Below, one piece after another: positions 15,945 through 25,179 of a stretch of DNA of 64,000 bases (positions are counted from its first letter, which is position 1; each line of letters begins with the position of its first letter). Source of the stretch: JANQIO01 sp043585095. GTDB taxonomy: Bacteria; Pseudomonadota; Gammaproteobacteria; Pseudomonadales; Halieaceae. The DNA lies in assembly GCA_043585095.1 (NCBI GenBank), contig CP121321.1:372001-436000 (forward strand), in the 5' to 3' direction. Position numbers and translations under genes: made by a program. The notes below the pieces were generated by a model. That model did no database searches. It was given only the letters and a program-made list of their open reading frames with translations, and was not told the origin of the DNA.

Positions 15945-17510
15945 TTACGCCAGGGCATCATCCGCAACAAAATACTGTGGGTCTTCAATCACATTCACTT
16001 CCACAAGGTTGCCCGCCTTGCGCAGCAGCTTGCGGCAGTCGCTGCTGAGGTGCACCAGGTGCAGGGTTTTGCCGCTGTTGAGATAGCGGTCGGCCAGGGT
16101 ATCGATGGCTTCCAGGCCGGAGTGGTCGTACACGCGTGCGCCAGCGAAGTCGATGATGACGTCGTCTTTGGCATTGGCGGGATCAAACTGCTCCATAAAA
16201 GACGTAATCGACCCGAAAAATAGTGGCCCGAATACGGCATATACAGTTGAGCCCTTGTGGTCTTCGCGGGTTTCCACGCGCACCTGCTTGGCGTGCTCCC
16301 AGGCAAATACCAGCGCTGACACAATCACACCGACGATGACGGCAATGGCCAGATCGGTGGCCACGGTGACAGCGGACACCAGTATCAGCACCATGGCGTC
16401 GGTGCGGGGCACCTTGCGCAGTACGCGAAAGCTACTCCACTCGAAGGTGCCGATCACCACGATAAACATCACGCCGACCAGGGCCGCGACAGGAATCTGT
16501 TCGATCAGCGGTGAGGCCACCAGAATAAACATGAGCAGGGATAGCGCCGCCGCAATCCCAGACAGGCGCCCGGTGCCGCCGGAGTTCACGTTGATCATGC
16601 TCTGGCCGATCATGGCGCAGCCGCCCATGCCGCCAAACATGCCGGTAACGGTGTTGGCGACGCCCTGGCCGATGCACTCTTTATTGCCGCGTCCGCGGGT
16701 CTCGGTGATTTCGTCAACCAACCGCAAGGTGAGCAGGGATTCGATCAAGCCGATGGCGGCCAGAATCACCGAGTAGGGGAAAATGATGGTGAGGGTTTCC
16801 CAGGTGAATGGCACGCTGGGAATATGGAAGCTGGGGAGCCCACCTTTAATCGACGCGATATCGCCTACCACGCGGGTATCCAAACCCATGCCGACCACCA
16901 GCAAGCTCACTGCAACGATCGCAACCAGAGAGGAGGGCACTTTATTAGTGAGCTTGGGGAAGAAGTGAATAATGGCCATGGTCAGCAGTACCAGCCCCAG
17001 CATCACCTGCAGTTGGGTGCCTTCCAGCCAGGCCACATCAATAATGGTGTCTTGCAGTGCGGTGCCGTCTAGCCAACCGGGCTCGCCGGCCACACCGAAC
17101 TGGCTAAGCTGGGCCAGAAAAATCACAATTGCCAGGCCATTCACGAAACCCAGCATGGCAGGGTGAGGCACCATGCGGATGAACTTGCCCAGCTTTAAAA
17201 CGCCCGCGGTGATTTGCAGGATGCCCATTAACACCACCGTGGCGAACAGATATTCCACACCGTGATCGGCTACCAGTGTCACCATCACCACGGCCAGCGC
17301 GCCGGTGGCGCCTGAAATCATACCGGGTCGGCCGCCGATGCAGGCGGTAATCAGCCCTACCATAAAGGCGGCATACAGCCCAACCAGGGGTTCGACACCA
17401 GCGACAAAGGCAAACGCCACGGCTTCCGGCACCAGTGCCAGCGCCACAGTTAGGCCGGACAATAAATCGCTGGTGGCACTGGCGACGCGGTTGGGGTGAA
17501 TCTCAAACAT
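15945..17510 (-). CDS. SulP-family anion transporter with STAS domain
   Basis: 521 aa. The N-terminal 400 residues are strongly hydrophobic with SulP motifs (LTVALALVPEAVAFAFVAG, GATGALAVVMV, GMFGGMGGCAMIGQSMINV). Residues about 415-515 form a STAS domain (DVIIDFAGARVYDHSGLEA) with the Ser/Asp region typical of regulation. The family carries sulfate, bicarbonate or other anions; the substrate is not determinable, and BicA-like bicarbonate uptake is as plausible as sulfate. It is a single gene. Confidence 0.9.
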   Translation of the reverse strand: MFEIHPNRVASATSDLLSGLTVALALVPEAVAFAFVAGVEPLVGLYAAFMVGLITACIGGRPGMISGATGALAVVMVTLVADHGVEYLFATVVLMGILQITAGVLKLGKFIRMVPHPAMLGFVNGLAIVIFLAQLSQFGVAGEPGWLDGTALQDTIIDVAWLEGTQLQVMLGLVLLTMAIIHFFPKLTNKVPSSLVAIVAVSLLVVGMGLDTRVVGDIASIKGGLPSFHIPSVPFTWETLTIIFPYSVILAAIGLIESLLTLRLVDEITETRGRGNKECIGQGVANTVTGMFGGMGGCAMIGQSMINVNSGGTGRLSGIAAALSLLMFILVASPLIEQIPVAALVGVMFIVVIGTFEWSSFRVLRKVPRTDAMVLILVSAVTVATDLAIAVIVGVIVSALVFAWEHAKQVRVETREDHKGSTVYAVFGPLFFGSITSFMEQFDPANAKDDVIIDFAGARVYDHSGLEAIDTLADRYLNSGKTLHLVHLSSDCRKLLRKAGNLVEVNVIEDPQYFVADDALA

Positions 17511-17789
17511 GTAACGCTCTCATCCTGAATAAAACTAATGGGTAACCAAAGGCAATAGCTTCGCTCCCAGGCGTTACAAGCGCTCGGGTGCTATTTAATA
17601 CGGGTAATGCGCCGACCGGGATGTTTGTTATGTGTCGAACGCGAGGCGAAGGCTACAGGTATTGGCGCTTAATTTCAGCCCAATAGCGAAATGCTACCTA
17701 AAAGCGGGGCGCGTCCTGTGATCGAAGCACGCTTTTAGCGCTGCCGCACGGTCTTGCTATGATGCTCGCACATGGAACGAAGCTAGATT

Positions 17790-18884
17790 ATGTCTTCACT
17801 GTTAATTGCTGCGCTCAGTTTCAGCGTATCGCAGGTTTTACTGAGCCTGTTGCTGCTGTATCGCGAGCCTGCCTGGGGCCTTCGCGAGCGTCTGTTTGCG
17901 CTGTTGATGCTGGCCCTGCTGGGCTATATCGCCTCGCCGATGGTGCAGGGCACGGCGCTGTCTTTGCCGATTTCGGTGCTTCAAACCGCCGCACCGGGGG
18001 TGTTCTGGCTGTTTAGCTACAGCCTGTTTGATGACAGCTTTCGACTGCGTGTTTGGCAGGTGGGACTGGTAGCGTTCACGGTGTTTATGCCGGTGGTGGG
18101 TTCATTTGCCGAGGGTGCGCGTTGGCTGTACTGGACCTTGCCGCAGGCGGTGGAGTTCGCCTTGCTGGGCGCTGCGCTGTACGTCGTGGCGCGCAATTGG
18201 CGAAGCGATTTGGTCGAGGCGCGCCGGCGCTTGCGGATCTGGTTTGTCGGCCTGTGCGGCAGCTATAGCTTTTTATTGCTGTTTAGCCGGGAAATCCTGT
18301 TCCCGGGTGCCGATTGGCTGGCCACCTGGGAATACCTGCCTCTATGCCTATTACTGCTGGCGATTAACGCTTCGTTGCTGCGCTATCACCGTGGGCTGTT
18401 GTTTCAGGTGGAATCGGTGCCGGTTGGGGCATCCGCACCGGTGCCGACCTCCTTGGATTCCAACGCGTCTTTGCCAGATGGGACAGAAACGACGGCCGAG
18501 GAACCTGGCGACAGCCCAGTGAACCCGGCTGTGCTGCGCGATCCAGAAGCGGTCGCCAAGCTGGAGGCCTTTATGCGGGAGCATCGGGTATGGCAGGAGA
18601 TGGGGCTGACGATCGGCCAGCTCGCGGAAAAGCTCGATACCCCCCAGTACCGGCTCCGAGAAGTGATTAATCAGGGCCTGGGCTACCGTAACTTTAACGA
18701 TTTCTTGAATAGCTACCGGATCGCAGAAGCGGCCGACCGGCTTGCCGACGCGGAGCAGTCGCATATTCCGGTGCTGACTATCGCGATGGACGCGGGATTT
18801 CGGTCTCTCAGCGCCTTCAATAAGGCCTTCAAGGCCACATTTGACCGCACGCCCACGGCCTGGCGAAAACAGCAACTTAGCTAA
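17790..18884 (+). CDS. Membrane-anchored AraC-family transcriptional regulator
   Basis: 364 aa. The first 210 residues contain about six to seven hydrophobic segments, then a Pro/Ser/Thr-rich linker, then an AraC/XylS double helix-turn-helix at residues about 255-360 (LTIGQLAEKLDTPQYRLREV and VLTIAMDAGFRSLSAFNKAF). The layout is that of AraC regulators with a membrane sensor region, which may sense a periplasmic or membrane signal. It lies upstream of the cytochrome operon on the same strand, with 151 nt between, and could control it (inference). Confidence 0.88.
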   Translation: MSSLLIAALSFSVSQVLLSLLLLYREPAWGLRERLFALLMLALLGYIASPMVQGTALSLPISVLQTAAPGVFWLFSYSLFDDSFRLRVWQVGLVAFTVFMPVVGSFAEGARWLYWTLPQAVEFALLGAALYVVARNWRSDLVEARRRLRIWFVGLCGSYSFLLLFSREILFPGADWLATWEYLPLCLLLLAINASLLRYHRGLLFQVESVPVGASAPVPTSLDSNASLPDGTETTAEEPGDSPVNPAVLRDPEAVAKLEAFMREHRVWQEMGLTIGQLAEKLDTPQYRLREVINQGLGYRNFNDFLNSYRIAEAADRLADAEQSHIPVLTIAMDAGFRSLSAFNKAFKATFDRTPTAWRKQQLS

Positions 18885-19035
18885 AAAAACCCGCCTAACC
18901 GCCTGAAAGTTGATCAATATCCGCATAAAAACCTGACCGATTCTTAAAATCGGGGAGATATCGTGGGCCGCAGCGCCATAATGGCGTTTCGAATCATGCG
19001 ACAGAACACGATAAGAATCGTATTCGAGGCCCCAA

Positions 19036-19677
19036 ATGAAATCACTTTCACCATCGCTTCCCACGATGATGCTGGCTGCACTGGTAACCGTGTCGGCAGC
19101 ACTGCTAGCGGTGTCTGCCGCTCAGGCCGCTGATGCCAAGGCACTCTATACCACCTGTATCGCTTGCCACGGCGCTAACGGCGCGGGCAACGCGGCTCTG
19201 AATGCGCCTGCCCTGGCCGGTCAGGACGCTAGCTACCTGGAGCGTCAGCTCACTCACTTCAAAAGCGGTGTTCGCGGCAGCGATTCCCGGGATACGTTGG
19301 GTCGCCAAATGCAGGGCATGGCGGCAACGTTGCCTACGCCGCAGGCTGTAGCCGAAGTAAGTGTTTACTTATCTGAGATGCCCTCAGTTGCAGGCGCTGA
19401 GCCAGCCGAGTACGACAAGCGCAACGGTGAAGTGCAGTACAACGCCTCCTGTGGTGCCTGCCACGGGTCCAACGCTCAGGGGAATTCGGCGTTAAATGCA
19501 CCGAATCTGGCGATTTTGGACGAGGCCTATATCCGTCGCCAGTTCGCGCACTTTAAAGAAGGCGTGCGGGGCTCTCATGCCGATGATAAGTACGGCCGCC
19601 AGATGCAGATGATGTCCAGCATGTTGGCTACCGAGAAAGATCTCGATGATGTGATTGGATTTATCCTCGCGCAATGA
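19036..19677 (+). CDS. Dihaem cytochrome c4-type protein
   Basis: 213 aa. A signal peptide ends at AAQA-AD. Two homologous domains each have a haem site: CIACH (41-45) and CGACH (139-143), with GRQMQGM and GRQMQMM supplying Met ligands. This is the cytochrome c4 architecture, a periplasmic electron carrier to terminal oxidases or from dehydrogenases. The end overlaps the MauG-like gene by 4 nt (ATGA), so it is the first gene of the operon and the probable electron partner of the next two proteins. Confidence 0.9.
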   Translation: MKSLSPSLPTMMLAALVTVSAALLAVSAAQAADAKALYTTCIACHGANGAGNAALNAPALAGQDASYLERQLTHFKSGVRGSDSRDTLGRQMQGMAATLPTPQAVAEVSVYLSEMPSVAGAEPAEYDKRNGEVQYNASCGACHGSNAQGNSALNAPNLAILDEAYIRRQFAHFKEGVRGSHADDKYGRQMQMMSSMLATEKDLDDVIGFILAQ

Positions 19678-21089
19678 TGGCTCGCCGCGCTGCCATCGCT
19701 GTCACCGGCCTTAGCGCGATTGCGCTGGCGGTCGTGAGTTGGGTCGGGCTTGCGCCCTCTGCGCCGCCGGATGCCGGGGTGTTGTCCGGAGCAGAATCGA
19801 TTACTGCTAAAAGTACATCGACATCAACAGATTTCGTCCCAGCAACCAACGCAGTGGAAGACACATTTGCGCTTAGCGAGCGGTGTCCGCCCGGTTTCGG
19901 GAAATCCGATACCGGTGTCTGCAAGCTGGCGTCGTTCTACCAATTTTATGAGTCCACCCAGAATCGCGGTGTCGGTGGCACGCAAACGGCACTACCCGAT
20001 TACCGGGACGGCTTCACCCCGCAAGAAATCGACCTGGGGCGCTATCTGTTTTTTGATCCGGCGCTGTCCGGTGATGGTTCGCACTCCTGCGCCAGCTGCC
20101 ACCATCCGGAGCTGGGTTTTAGTGATGGCAGAGGCCGCTCAGTCGGCGTAGCGGGGCACGAAGTGCAGCGCGGTGCACCGACGCTGTGGAACGTCGCCTT
20201 TGTCGACAAGCTGTTTTGGGATGTGCGCGCGAGTTCCCTGGAAGAGCAAGCCGTGGGGCCGCTGTACTCACCTGAAGAAATGGGCAACACGCCGCAGGGC
20301 TTGCTCGCTACACTCAACGGCAATGCACATTATCCTGAACTGTTTCAGCAGGCCTTTCCTGCAACGGAGCGCAGCGAAGTGCAGCTTGAACAGGTTTACC
20401 GGGCGTTAGCCGCCTTCCAAACGTCGCTGATCTCACTGAACAGCCGCTATGACCGCTATGCTCACGGCTATCATGCCGCGCTGAACCCTCGCGAAATCGA
20501 GGGTATGAATGTGTTTCGGTCGTTTGTGGCCCGCTGCGCGGAATGCCATACGCCGCCGCTGTTCACTAATAACCAGGTCGCTGTCATTGGCACCCCGGAG
20601 CCCGAAGGTCTGCCGCTGGATATTGGCGCTGAAGCGACCTGGAATGCCCCGAAAATGAAGGGCGGATTCAAGGTGCCCACACTGCGTAATATTGCTAAAA
20701 CCGCGCCCTATATGCACTCAGGTCGTTTTGAGACCCTGCGTGAAACCGTGGCGTTTTATACCGGCGGCCGCGGTCACGCGGTACCAGAGGGCGTTGATAT
20801 GCATCTGCACTGGCATATTTGGGAGCCCGATCTCACGGACCATGAGTTGGACCTGTTGGTGGATTTTCTCATGACCCTGACCGACGAGACCTTCTCGCCG
20901 GCCATACCGACGGCAGTACCCTCCGGTTTGACGCCCATTGGCATTTCACCGCTGGATGGCCAGCGTGGCGACGCTATACAAGCGAACGTCGAGAGCGCAT
21001 TTGATCAACCGAATAACGCAACAGAACACGATAACAAGCCCGGCGCGATGGCGAGTCACCGGGTGACCGAGGCAAAAGGAGCATCATGA
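19674..21089 (+). CDS. MauG/cytochrome c peroxidase-like dihaem protein
   Basis: 471 aa. A signal anchor at residues 6-26 is followed by a linker, then a Cys-rich entry segment (CPPGFGKSDTGVCKLASF, C71 and C83) and a dihaem peroxidase domain with CASCH (139-143) and CAECH (288-292). Motifs RYLFFDPALSGDG, RGAPTLWNVAF and FKVPTLRNIAKTAPYMHSG are those of the CcpA/MauG family. Members reduce peroxide or carry out high-valent haem chemistry on protein or small substrates. The C-terminal tail is low in complexity. It lies between c4 and the beta-helix/cytochrome gene with no gap. Confidence 0.88.
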   Translation: MMARRAAIAVTGLSAIALAVVSWVGLAPSAPPDAGVLSGAESITAKSTSTSTDFVPATNAVEDTFALSERCPPGFGKSDTGVCKLASFYQFYESTQNRGVGGTQTALPDYRDGFTPQEIDLGRYLFFDPALSGDGSHSCASCHHPELGFSDGRGRSVGVAGHEVQRGAPTLWNVAFVDKLFWDVRASSLEEQAVGPLYSPEEMGNTPQGLLATLNGNAHYPELFQQAFPATERSEVQLEQVYRALAAFQTSLISLNSRYDRYAHGYHAALNPREIEGMNVFRSFVARCAECHTPPLFTNNQVAVIGTPEPEGLPLDIGAEATWNAPKMKGGFKVPTLRNIAKTAPYMHSGRFETLRETVAFYTGGRGHAVPEGVDMHLHWHIWEPDLTDHELDLLVDFLMTLTDETFSPAIPTAVPSGLTPIGISPLDGQRGDAIQANVESAFDQPNNATEHDNKPGAMASHRVTEAKGAS

Positions 21090-21090
21090 T

Positions 21091-22635
21091 ATGGGCAAGT
21101 TAATTGGCGTAGTACTCATCGCCGTCGCGTTCGCTGGGGGCATGCAGTTCGGCCGCAGCACGGGCGATAGCACCCCAGTGATCACCAGCGGCGAGGGCGC
21201 GTCCTACGGTGGCAGCACGGCGGGGGCCGCCAGTGATGCAGACGTTGCGGCGGCCAAAGAGCTGATCCGCAGCGGCAGCAGTAAAAACGTTGCGGGCCCG
21301 GTCACGACTGACATCGTGGTCACGGTTGAAGACGGCGAGTCGATTCAGGAGGCGGTAGTCGCGGCAGAGCCGGGTACCACGATCCACGTGATGCCAGGCA
21401 CCTACAACGAAACTGTCTACATCGATAAAGACGGCATTCGCCTGATCGGCATCATTAAAGGTTCCGAGCGCGCCACGCTGCACGGGGAGGGCGTACTGAA
21501 CGACGCCATCCTGTTCTCCGGCAATAACATCATTGTCGAAGGCTTCATGATCACCAAGTACAAAGGCAATGCGATCATGAGTCAGGCGGGTAACAACTAC
21601 GAGATTCGCGACAACATCATCGTGGATACCGGCGTGTACGGTATCTTCCCGCAGCTTGGTACCAACGGGGTGGTAGAGCACAACATCATCTCCGGTATCG
21701 AAGACGCGGCGATTTATGTCGGCATGAGCGACAACGTTCACGTCGCCTACAACGAAGTGTTCGACAGCGTTGCGGGCATTGAGATCGAGAACAGCCGCCA
21801 CGCGATTGTTGAAAGCAACTTTGTCTACAACAACACCGGCGGCATCCTGGCATTTATCACGCCGGGCCTGCCCATCAAAACCACCTACGACGTGATCATT
21901 CGCAACAACTGGATATCCAATAACAATACGCCCAACTTTGGCGCGCCGGGTTCAACCGTAGGCGGGATTCCGGGCGGTACCGGCATTATGGTGATGGCGG
22001 CCGATGATGTAGTGATTGAAGACAACATCATCACCAATAACAAAACGGTTGGCATCATGTCGGTTGATCACAACACCGCTGCGCAGCTCACCAACGTGAC
22101 CGTCGATCCAGAAGCGGATCCCAACAGTGACGGCCTGAAGATTCTGAATAACACGATGCATAACAATGGTTACGACACTATTGATGAGATTCGTGGCCTG
22201 ATGCTGGCGAGCTTGAAGACCGGCAACCCGGACATCTTTGTCATTGGGCCCACTACCGATAGCTGCATCATCAACCGTCACCGTTATGTTCATTCCGGTG
22301 TCGATGACTTTGCGGAGTGCGATTTCACCAACACGGATAACATCGGCAACTACTTGCTTGCTGACGTCGCACCTCGAGTGATCGAACCAGGCGAGCGTGG
22401 CAAGATTGCCTATCTGGGCGTATGCGCGGGCTGTCACACCTATGAAGGCCGCATGATTGGTCCTCCGGTCAAGATCATCCAGGCGCTGTATATGGATAAC
22501 CCACACGGTCTGGCGGAATACATCGCGGCGCCGGTGAAGAAGCGCGACGACTATCCGGAAATGCCGAAGCAGGATTACCTGGACGAAGACACGCGTCTGG
22601 CGGTGGCGGAGTACATGCTGTCTGTTAAACGCTAG
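21091..22635 (+). CDS. Parallel beta-helix protein fused to a C-terminal cytochrome c domain
   Basis: 514 aa. An N-terminal signal or anchor helix (GVVLIAVAFAGGM) is followed by about 330 residues of right-handed parallel beta-helix coils (GESIQEAVVAAEPGTTIHVM start, then Asn-ladder turns such as NNYEIRDNIIVDTG and DDVVIEDNIITNN), as in NosD/polysaccharide-lyase-like proteins. The last 70 residues carry one haem site, CAGCH (445-449), and YPEMPKQ as a probable Met ligand. The beta-helix part resembles the family I recall as TIGR03805, of unknown function. It is 1 nt after the MauG-like gene stop and ends the operon before a strong terminator. Confidence 0.85.
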   Translation: MGKLIGVVLIAVAFAGGMQFGRSTGDSTPVITSGEGASYGGSTAGAASDADVAAAKELIRSGSSKNVAGPVTTDIVVTVEDGESIQEAVVAAEPGTTIHVMPGTYNETVYIDKDGIRLIGIIKGSERATLHGEGVLNDAILFSGNNIIVEGFMITKYKGNAIMSQAGNNYEIRDNIIVDTGVYGIFPQLGTNGVVEHNIISGIEDAAIYVGMSDNVHVAYNEVFDSVAGIEIENSRHAIVESNFVYNNTGGILAFITPGLPIKTTYDVIIRNNWISNNNTPNFGAPGSTVGGIPGGTGIMVMAADDVVIEDNIITNNKTVGIMSVDHNTAAQLTNVTVDPEADPNSDGLKILNNTMHNNGYDTIDEIRGLMLASLKTGNPDIFVIGPTTDSCIINRHRYVHSGVDDFAECDFTNTDNIGNYLLADVAPRVIEPGERGKIAYLGVCAGCHTYEGRMIGPPVKIIQALYMDNPHGLAEYIAAPVKKRDDYPEMPKQDYLDEDTRLAVAEYMLSVKR

Positions 22636-22657
22636 CTGCTCGCAGCTAGACTGGATT

Positions 22658-22682
22658 AAGGGGCCTTTTGGCCCCTTTTTTG
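22658..22682 (+). terminator. Terminator of the cytochrome operon
   Basis: GGGGCC / GGCCCC stem with a TTTT loop, preceded by AA and followed by a run of seven T. Confidence 0.92.
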
Positions 22683-22734
22683 TTTCCGACGCTGAGTGGT
22701 AGTTGGAGCGGAGCGCTTGGGCCGCGTGCGTGAT

Positions 22735-22827
22735 ATTGGATCTCTTTCCGGGACCCGCCGTGAATACATCCGTGTAGGCTCGACTGCGGCCGTCCTGGCC
22801 GCAGACGGTCCCGGAAAGAGACCCAAT
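22735..22827 (+). repeat. Long palindromic intergenic element, copy 1
   Basis: Outer arms 22735-22755 and 22807-22827 are complementary over 21 bp with one mismatch. Inside is an asymmetric stretch containing GTGAATACATCC and GGCTCGA, and a second hairpin CTGCGGCC/GGCCGCAG. It sits in the 410-nt gap between the cytochrome operon and convergent aguA. Confidence 0.85.
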
Positions 22828-22911
22828 ACCCCGAACGCTCTCTAGTGCAGTGGCGCAGCTAAGTCAGGGTCTTTTAATCCCCAGTTATGCCAGGAACAAG
22901 CCTGTGCGGTG

Positions 22912-23002
22912 CTCGGAGTCCTGCCGTGACCGTTGCGGCCAGGGATGGCCGCACTCGAGCTTACAGGGATGTATTTACAGCGTGTCTCGGCAGGACTTCG
23001 AG
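22912..23002 (-). repeat. Long palindromic intergenic element, copy 2 (inverted)
   Basis: Outer arms 22912-22926 and 22988-23002 pair over 15 bp with one mismatch. The core matches copy 1 when reverse-complemented: TGTAAATACATCCC, AGCTCGAGTGCGGCC and GGCCGC. The outer arms differ in sequence from copy 1, so only the core and the fold are shared. Copies 1 and 2 account for nearly all of the gap. Confidence 0.8.
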
Positions 23003-23045
23003 TGGCGCGCAGGCGTCTACAGTGCTCTGTGCTTAGGGTGTGGGC

Positions 23046-24044
23046 TTAACCGGACGCAGAGGGTTGCTGCTGCGTAATGCAGTGAATGCCACCACCGCCT
23101 TCAGCGATGTAGTCGATATTCACCATAGTGACGTCGCGGCCGGGGTAGTAGGACTGCAGGCGCTCTTTGACGACATCATCTTCAGCGATGCCATAAGAGG
23201 GTGCGACGATACCGCCATTGGCGATATAGAAGTTTATGTAAGACACACAGAACATATCTCCGCGCGCTTCTGCACTGCGGCCTTCGGGCAGAGTGAGTAG
23301 CTCAAGGGGCCGCCCTTTGGCGTCGGTGCGGGATTCCAGTGCTTCGCGAACGCTGTCGAGGAAAGGTTTGCGTGGATCACTATCACTGTGTGGGGCTTGG
23401 ATGACGACTTTGCCGGGCTGACTGAAACAGGCAATGCCGTCTACATGGCCATCGGTTTCGGGATCAAGCGGGTCACCGGGTAGCCAGATGACTTTCTCTA
23501 CGCCCAGGCGGGATTTCAGTTCGTCCTCGATCTGCTCAATGCTCCAATCCGGGTTGCGATTGGGGTTGGGGAAGCAGCTGTCGGTGGTAAGCAGGGTACC
23601 CTCGCCATCGACGTTCAAACCGCCACCTTCCGCGATCATTGCGGAGCTGATAATCGGCACGTTCAAGTGTTCCAGCAAGCGGTCGGCCAGCAGTGCGTCC
23701 TGATCAAAGGGATCATACTTGCCGCCCCAGGCGTTGAAGCCAAAGCTGACGCCAGCGAGCCCTTTGTGCTCGTCCACCACAAAGCAGGGGCCGCTGTCTC
23801 TGGCCCAGGAATCGTCGATGGGCAATTCCAGAATATCGATGTCTGCGCCTAACAGGCTGCGTGCCTCTGCCATCTTGGACGGCGGTACCACCATGGTCAC
23901 CGGTTCGTACTTACGAACCGCATGGGCGACGGCGGCGTAATTCCGACAGGTGGCGGCGTAGTCCATCCACATGCCGTCACGGCAGGGCCAGGCCATCCAG
24001 CAACGATCGTGAGGGGCCCACTCGGGCGGCATGTGATAAGCCAT
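23046..24044 (-). CDS. aguA: Agmatine deiminase
   Basis: 332 aa. PPEWAPHDRCWMAWP, WARDSGPCFVV, the catalytic His in TDGHVDGIA (H200) and Cys in GGGGIHCITQQ (C322) identify an agmatine deiminase of the guanidine-modifying superfamily. It converts agmatine to N-carbamoylputrescine and ammonia in the cytosol. The next enzyme, AguB, is encoded 1.1 kb away on the other strand beyond a LysR-type regulator; together they make putrescine. Confidence 0.95.
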   Translation of the reverse strand: MAYHMPPEWAPHDRCWMAWPCRDGMWMDYAATCRNYAAVAHAVRKYEPVTMVVPPSKMAEARSLLGADIDILELPIDDSWARDSGPCFVVDEHKGLAGVSFGFNAWGGKYDPFDQDALLADRLLEHLNVPIISSAMIAEGGGLNVDGEGTLLTTDSCFPNPNRNPDWSIEQIEDELKSRLGVEKVIWLPGDPLDPETDGHVDGIACFSQPGKVVIQAPHSDSDPRKPFLDSVREALESRTDAKGRPLELLTLPEGRSAEARGDMFCVSYINFYIANGGIVAPSYGIAEDDVVKERLQSYYPGRDVTMVNIDYIAEGGGGIHCITQQQPSASG

Positions 24045-24164
24045 GGGATTTCCTTTGTTCTATTTGTATGCGCAGTGCGAGTTAATGATTGCTTGACGCC
24101 AGACTAGGGCAGCATTGAGACTTCTACAAACGAATGTTTTTCCTTCTAGCTATGAGAAAAATTG

Positions 24165-25082
24165 ATGCGTAGACGTTACGGTCGTTTGCCCTCGATGCAA
24201 GCCTTATTGTGTTTTGAAGCGGCCGCGCGTCTGGAAAGCTTCTCCCGGGCCGCTGAAGAGCTGCATATGACGCAGTCTGCGGTCAGCCATCAGATGCGCT
24301 CGCTGGAAGAGCATGTTGGACAACCGCTATTCCGTCGTCTGGGGCGCAAGGTAGAGCCAACCGATGCCGGCAGCGATTTGTTGGAAACCACGCGGCGTAC
24401 GCTGAGTACCCTGAGTACGGGCATGAGCCGTTTGGACTTCTACGTGAAGGCGGGCTCAGTGATCTTGAGCTGTCCTCCAGCCTGGGGGCGGCACTGGCTG
24501 CTACACCGCTTGCCTGCGCTACGCAGACAGCATCCTGATATTGATCCGTGGATTGAGTCCACCACCGCAGAAGTTGATTTTGAGCACACCGAAAGTGACT
24601 GCTTCGTATCGCTAGGCGACGGCCACTGGCCGGGTTTCGAGACCGTCTGTCTGGGACCTGAATGCCTGAGCCCGGTGTGTTCACCTGCATTGGCAAAGAA
24701 GCTGGGCAAGCAGCCCAGCAAGGCACGTCTGGCAGCGGTGCCATTACTGCATGACGAAGACTGGGACGGCTGGAATAGCTGGTATCGGGAGGCGGGCATA
24801 GACGCGCTCGCGCCCGTTGAGGGCTACAACTTCAGTGACCCGGGATTAGTAATCGATAGCGCGATCGCCGGGCAGGGTGTCGCGTTGGCGAGCCTGTCGT
24901 TAGCGTCCCACGCGCTGTCCCAAAAGCAGCTGGTACAGCCGTTTAGCACCACCCTGGATACAGGCTTAAGTTGGTACCTGGTAGGCCACAAAGAGCGCCT
25001 GCGTCGCCCGGAGGCTCGGCTGTTTTGGGATTGGGTGTTAAAAATGAATCAGGCGGAAGCTGCGCTGAAAACCCAGCTATGA
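24165..25082 (+). CDS. LysR-family transcriptional regulator (GcvA-like)
   Basis: 305 aa from ATG 24165 (a TTG one codon earlier is less likely). An N-terminal winged helix-turn-helix (FSRAAEELHMTQSAVSHQMRSLEE) and a PBP2-type ligand-binding domain from about residue 95 are present. It is placed between divergent aguA and co-directional aguB, so control of agmatine or polyamine genes is a reasonable inference. No operator was identified. Confidence 0.9.
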   Translation: MRRRYGRLPSMQALLCFEAAARLESFSRAAEELHMTQSAVSHQMRSLEEHVGQPLFRRLGRKVEPTDAGSDLLETTRRTLSTLSTGMSRLDFYVKAGSVILSCPPAWGRHWLLHRLPALRRQHPDIDPWIESTTAEVDFEHTESDCFVSLGDGHWPGFETVCLGPECLSPVCSPALAKKLGKQPSKARLAAVPLLHDEDWDGWNSWYREAGIDALAPVEGYNFSDPGLVIDSAIAGQGVALASLSLASHALSQKQLVQPFSTTLDTGLSWYLVGHKERLRRPEARLFWDWVLKMNQAEAALKTQL

Positions 25083-25179
25083 ATAAAATTCATTATTGTG
25101 ACGAGTACAAAGCGTTTGATAGCAGGCCACTCTGTGGGTGTAATAGAGCGCATGCGATACCCAAAGGACACAGTTTGAT

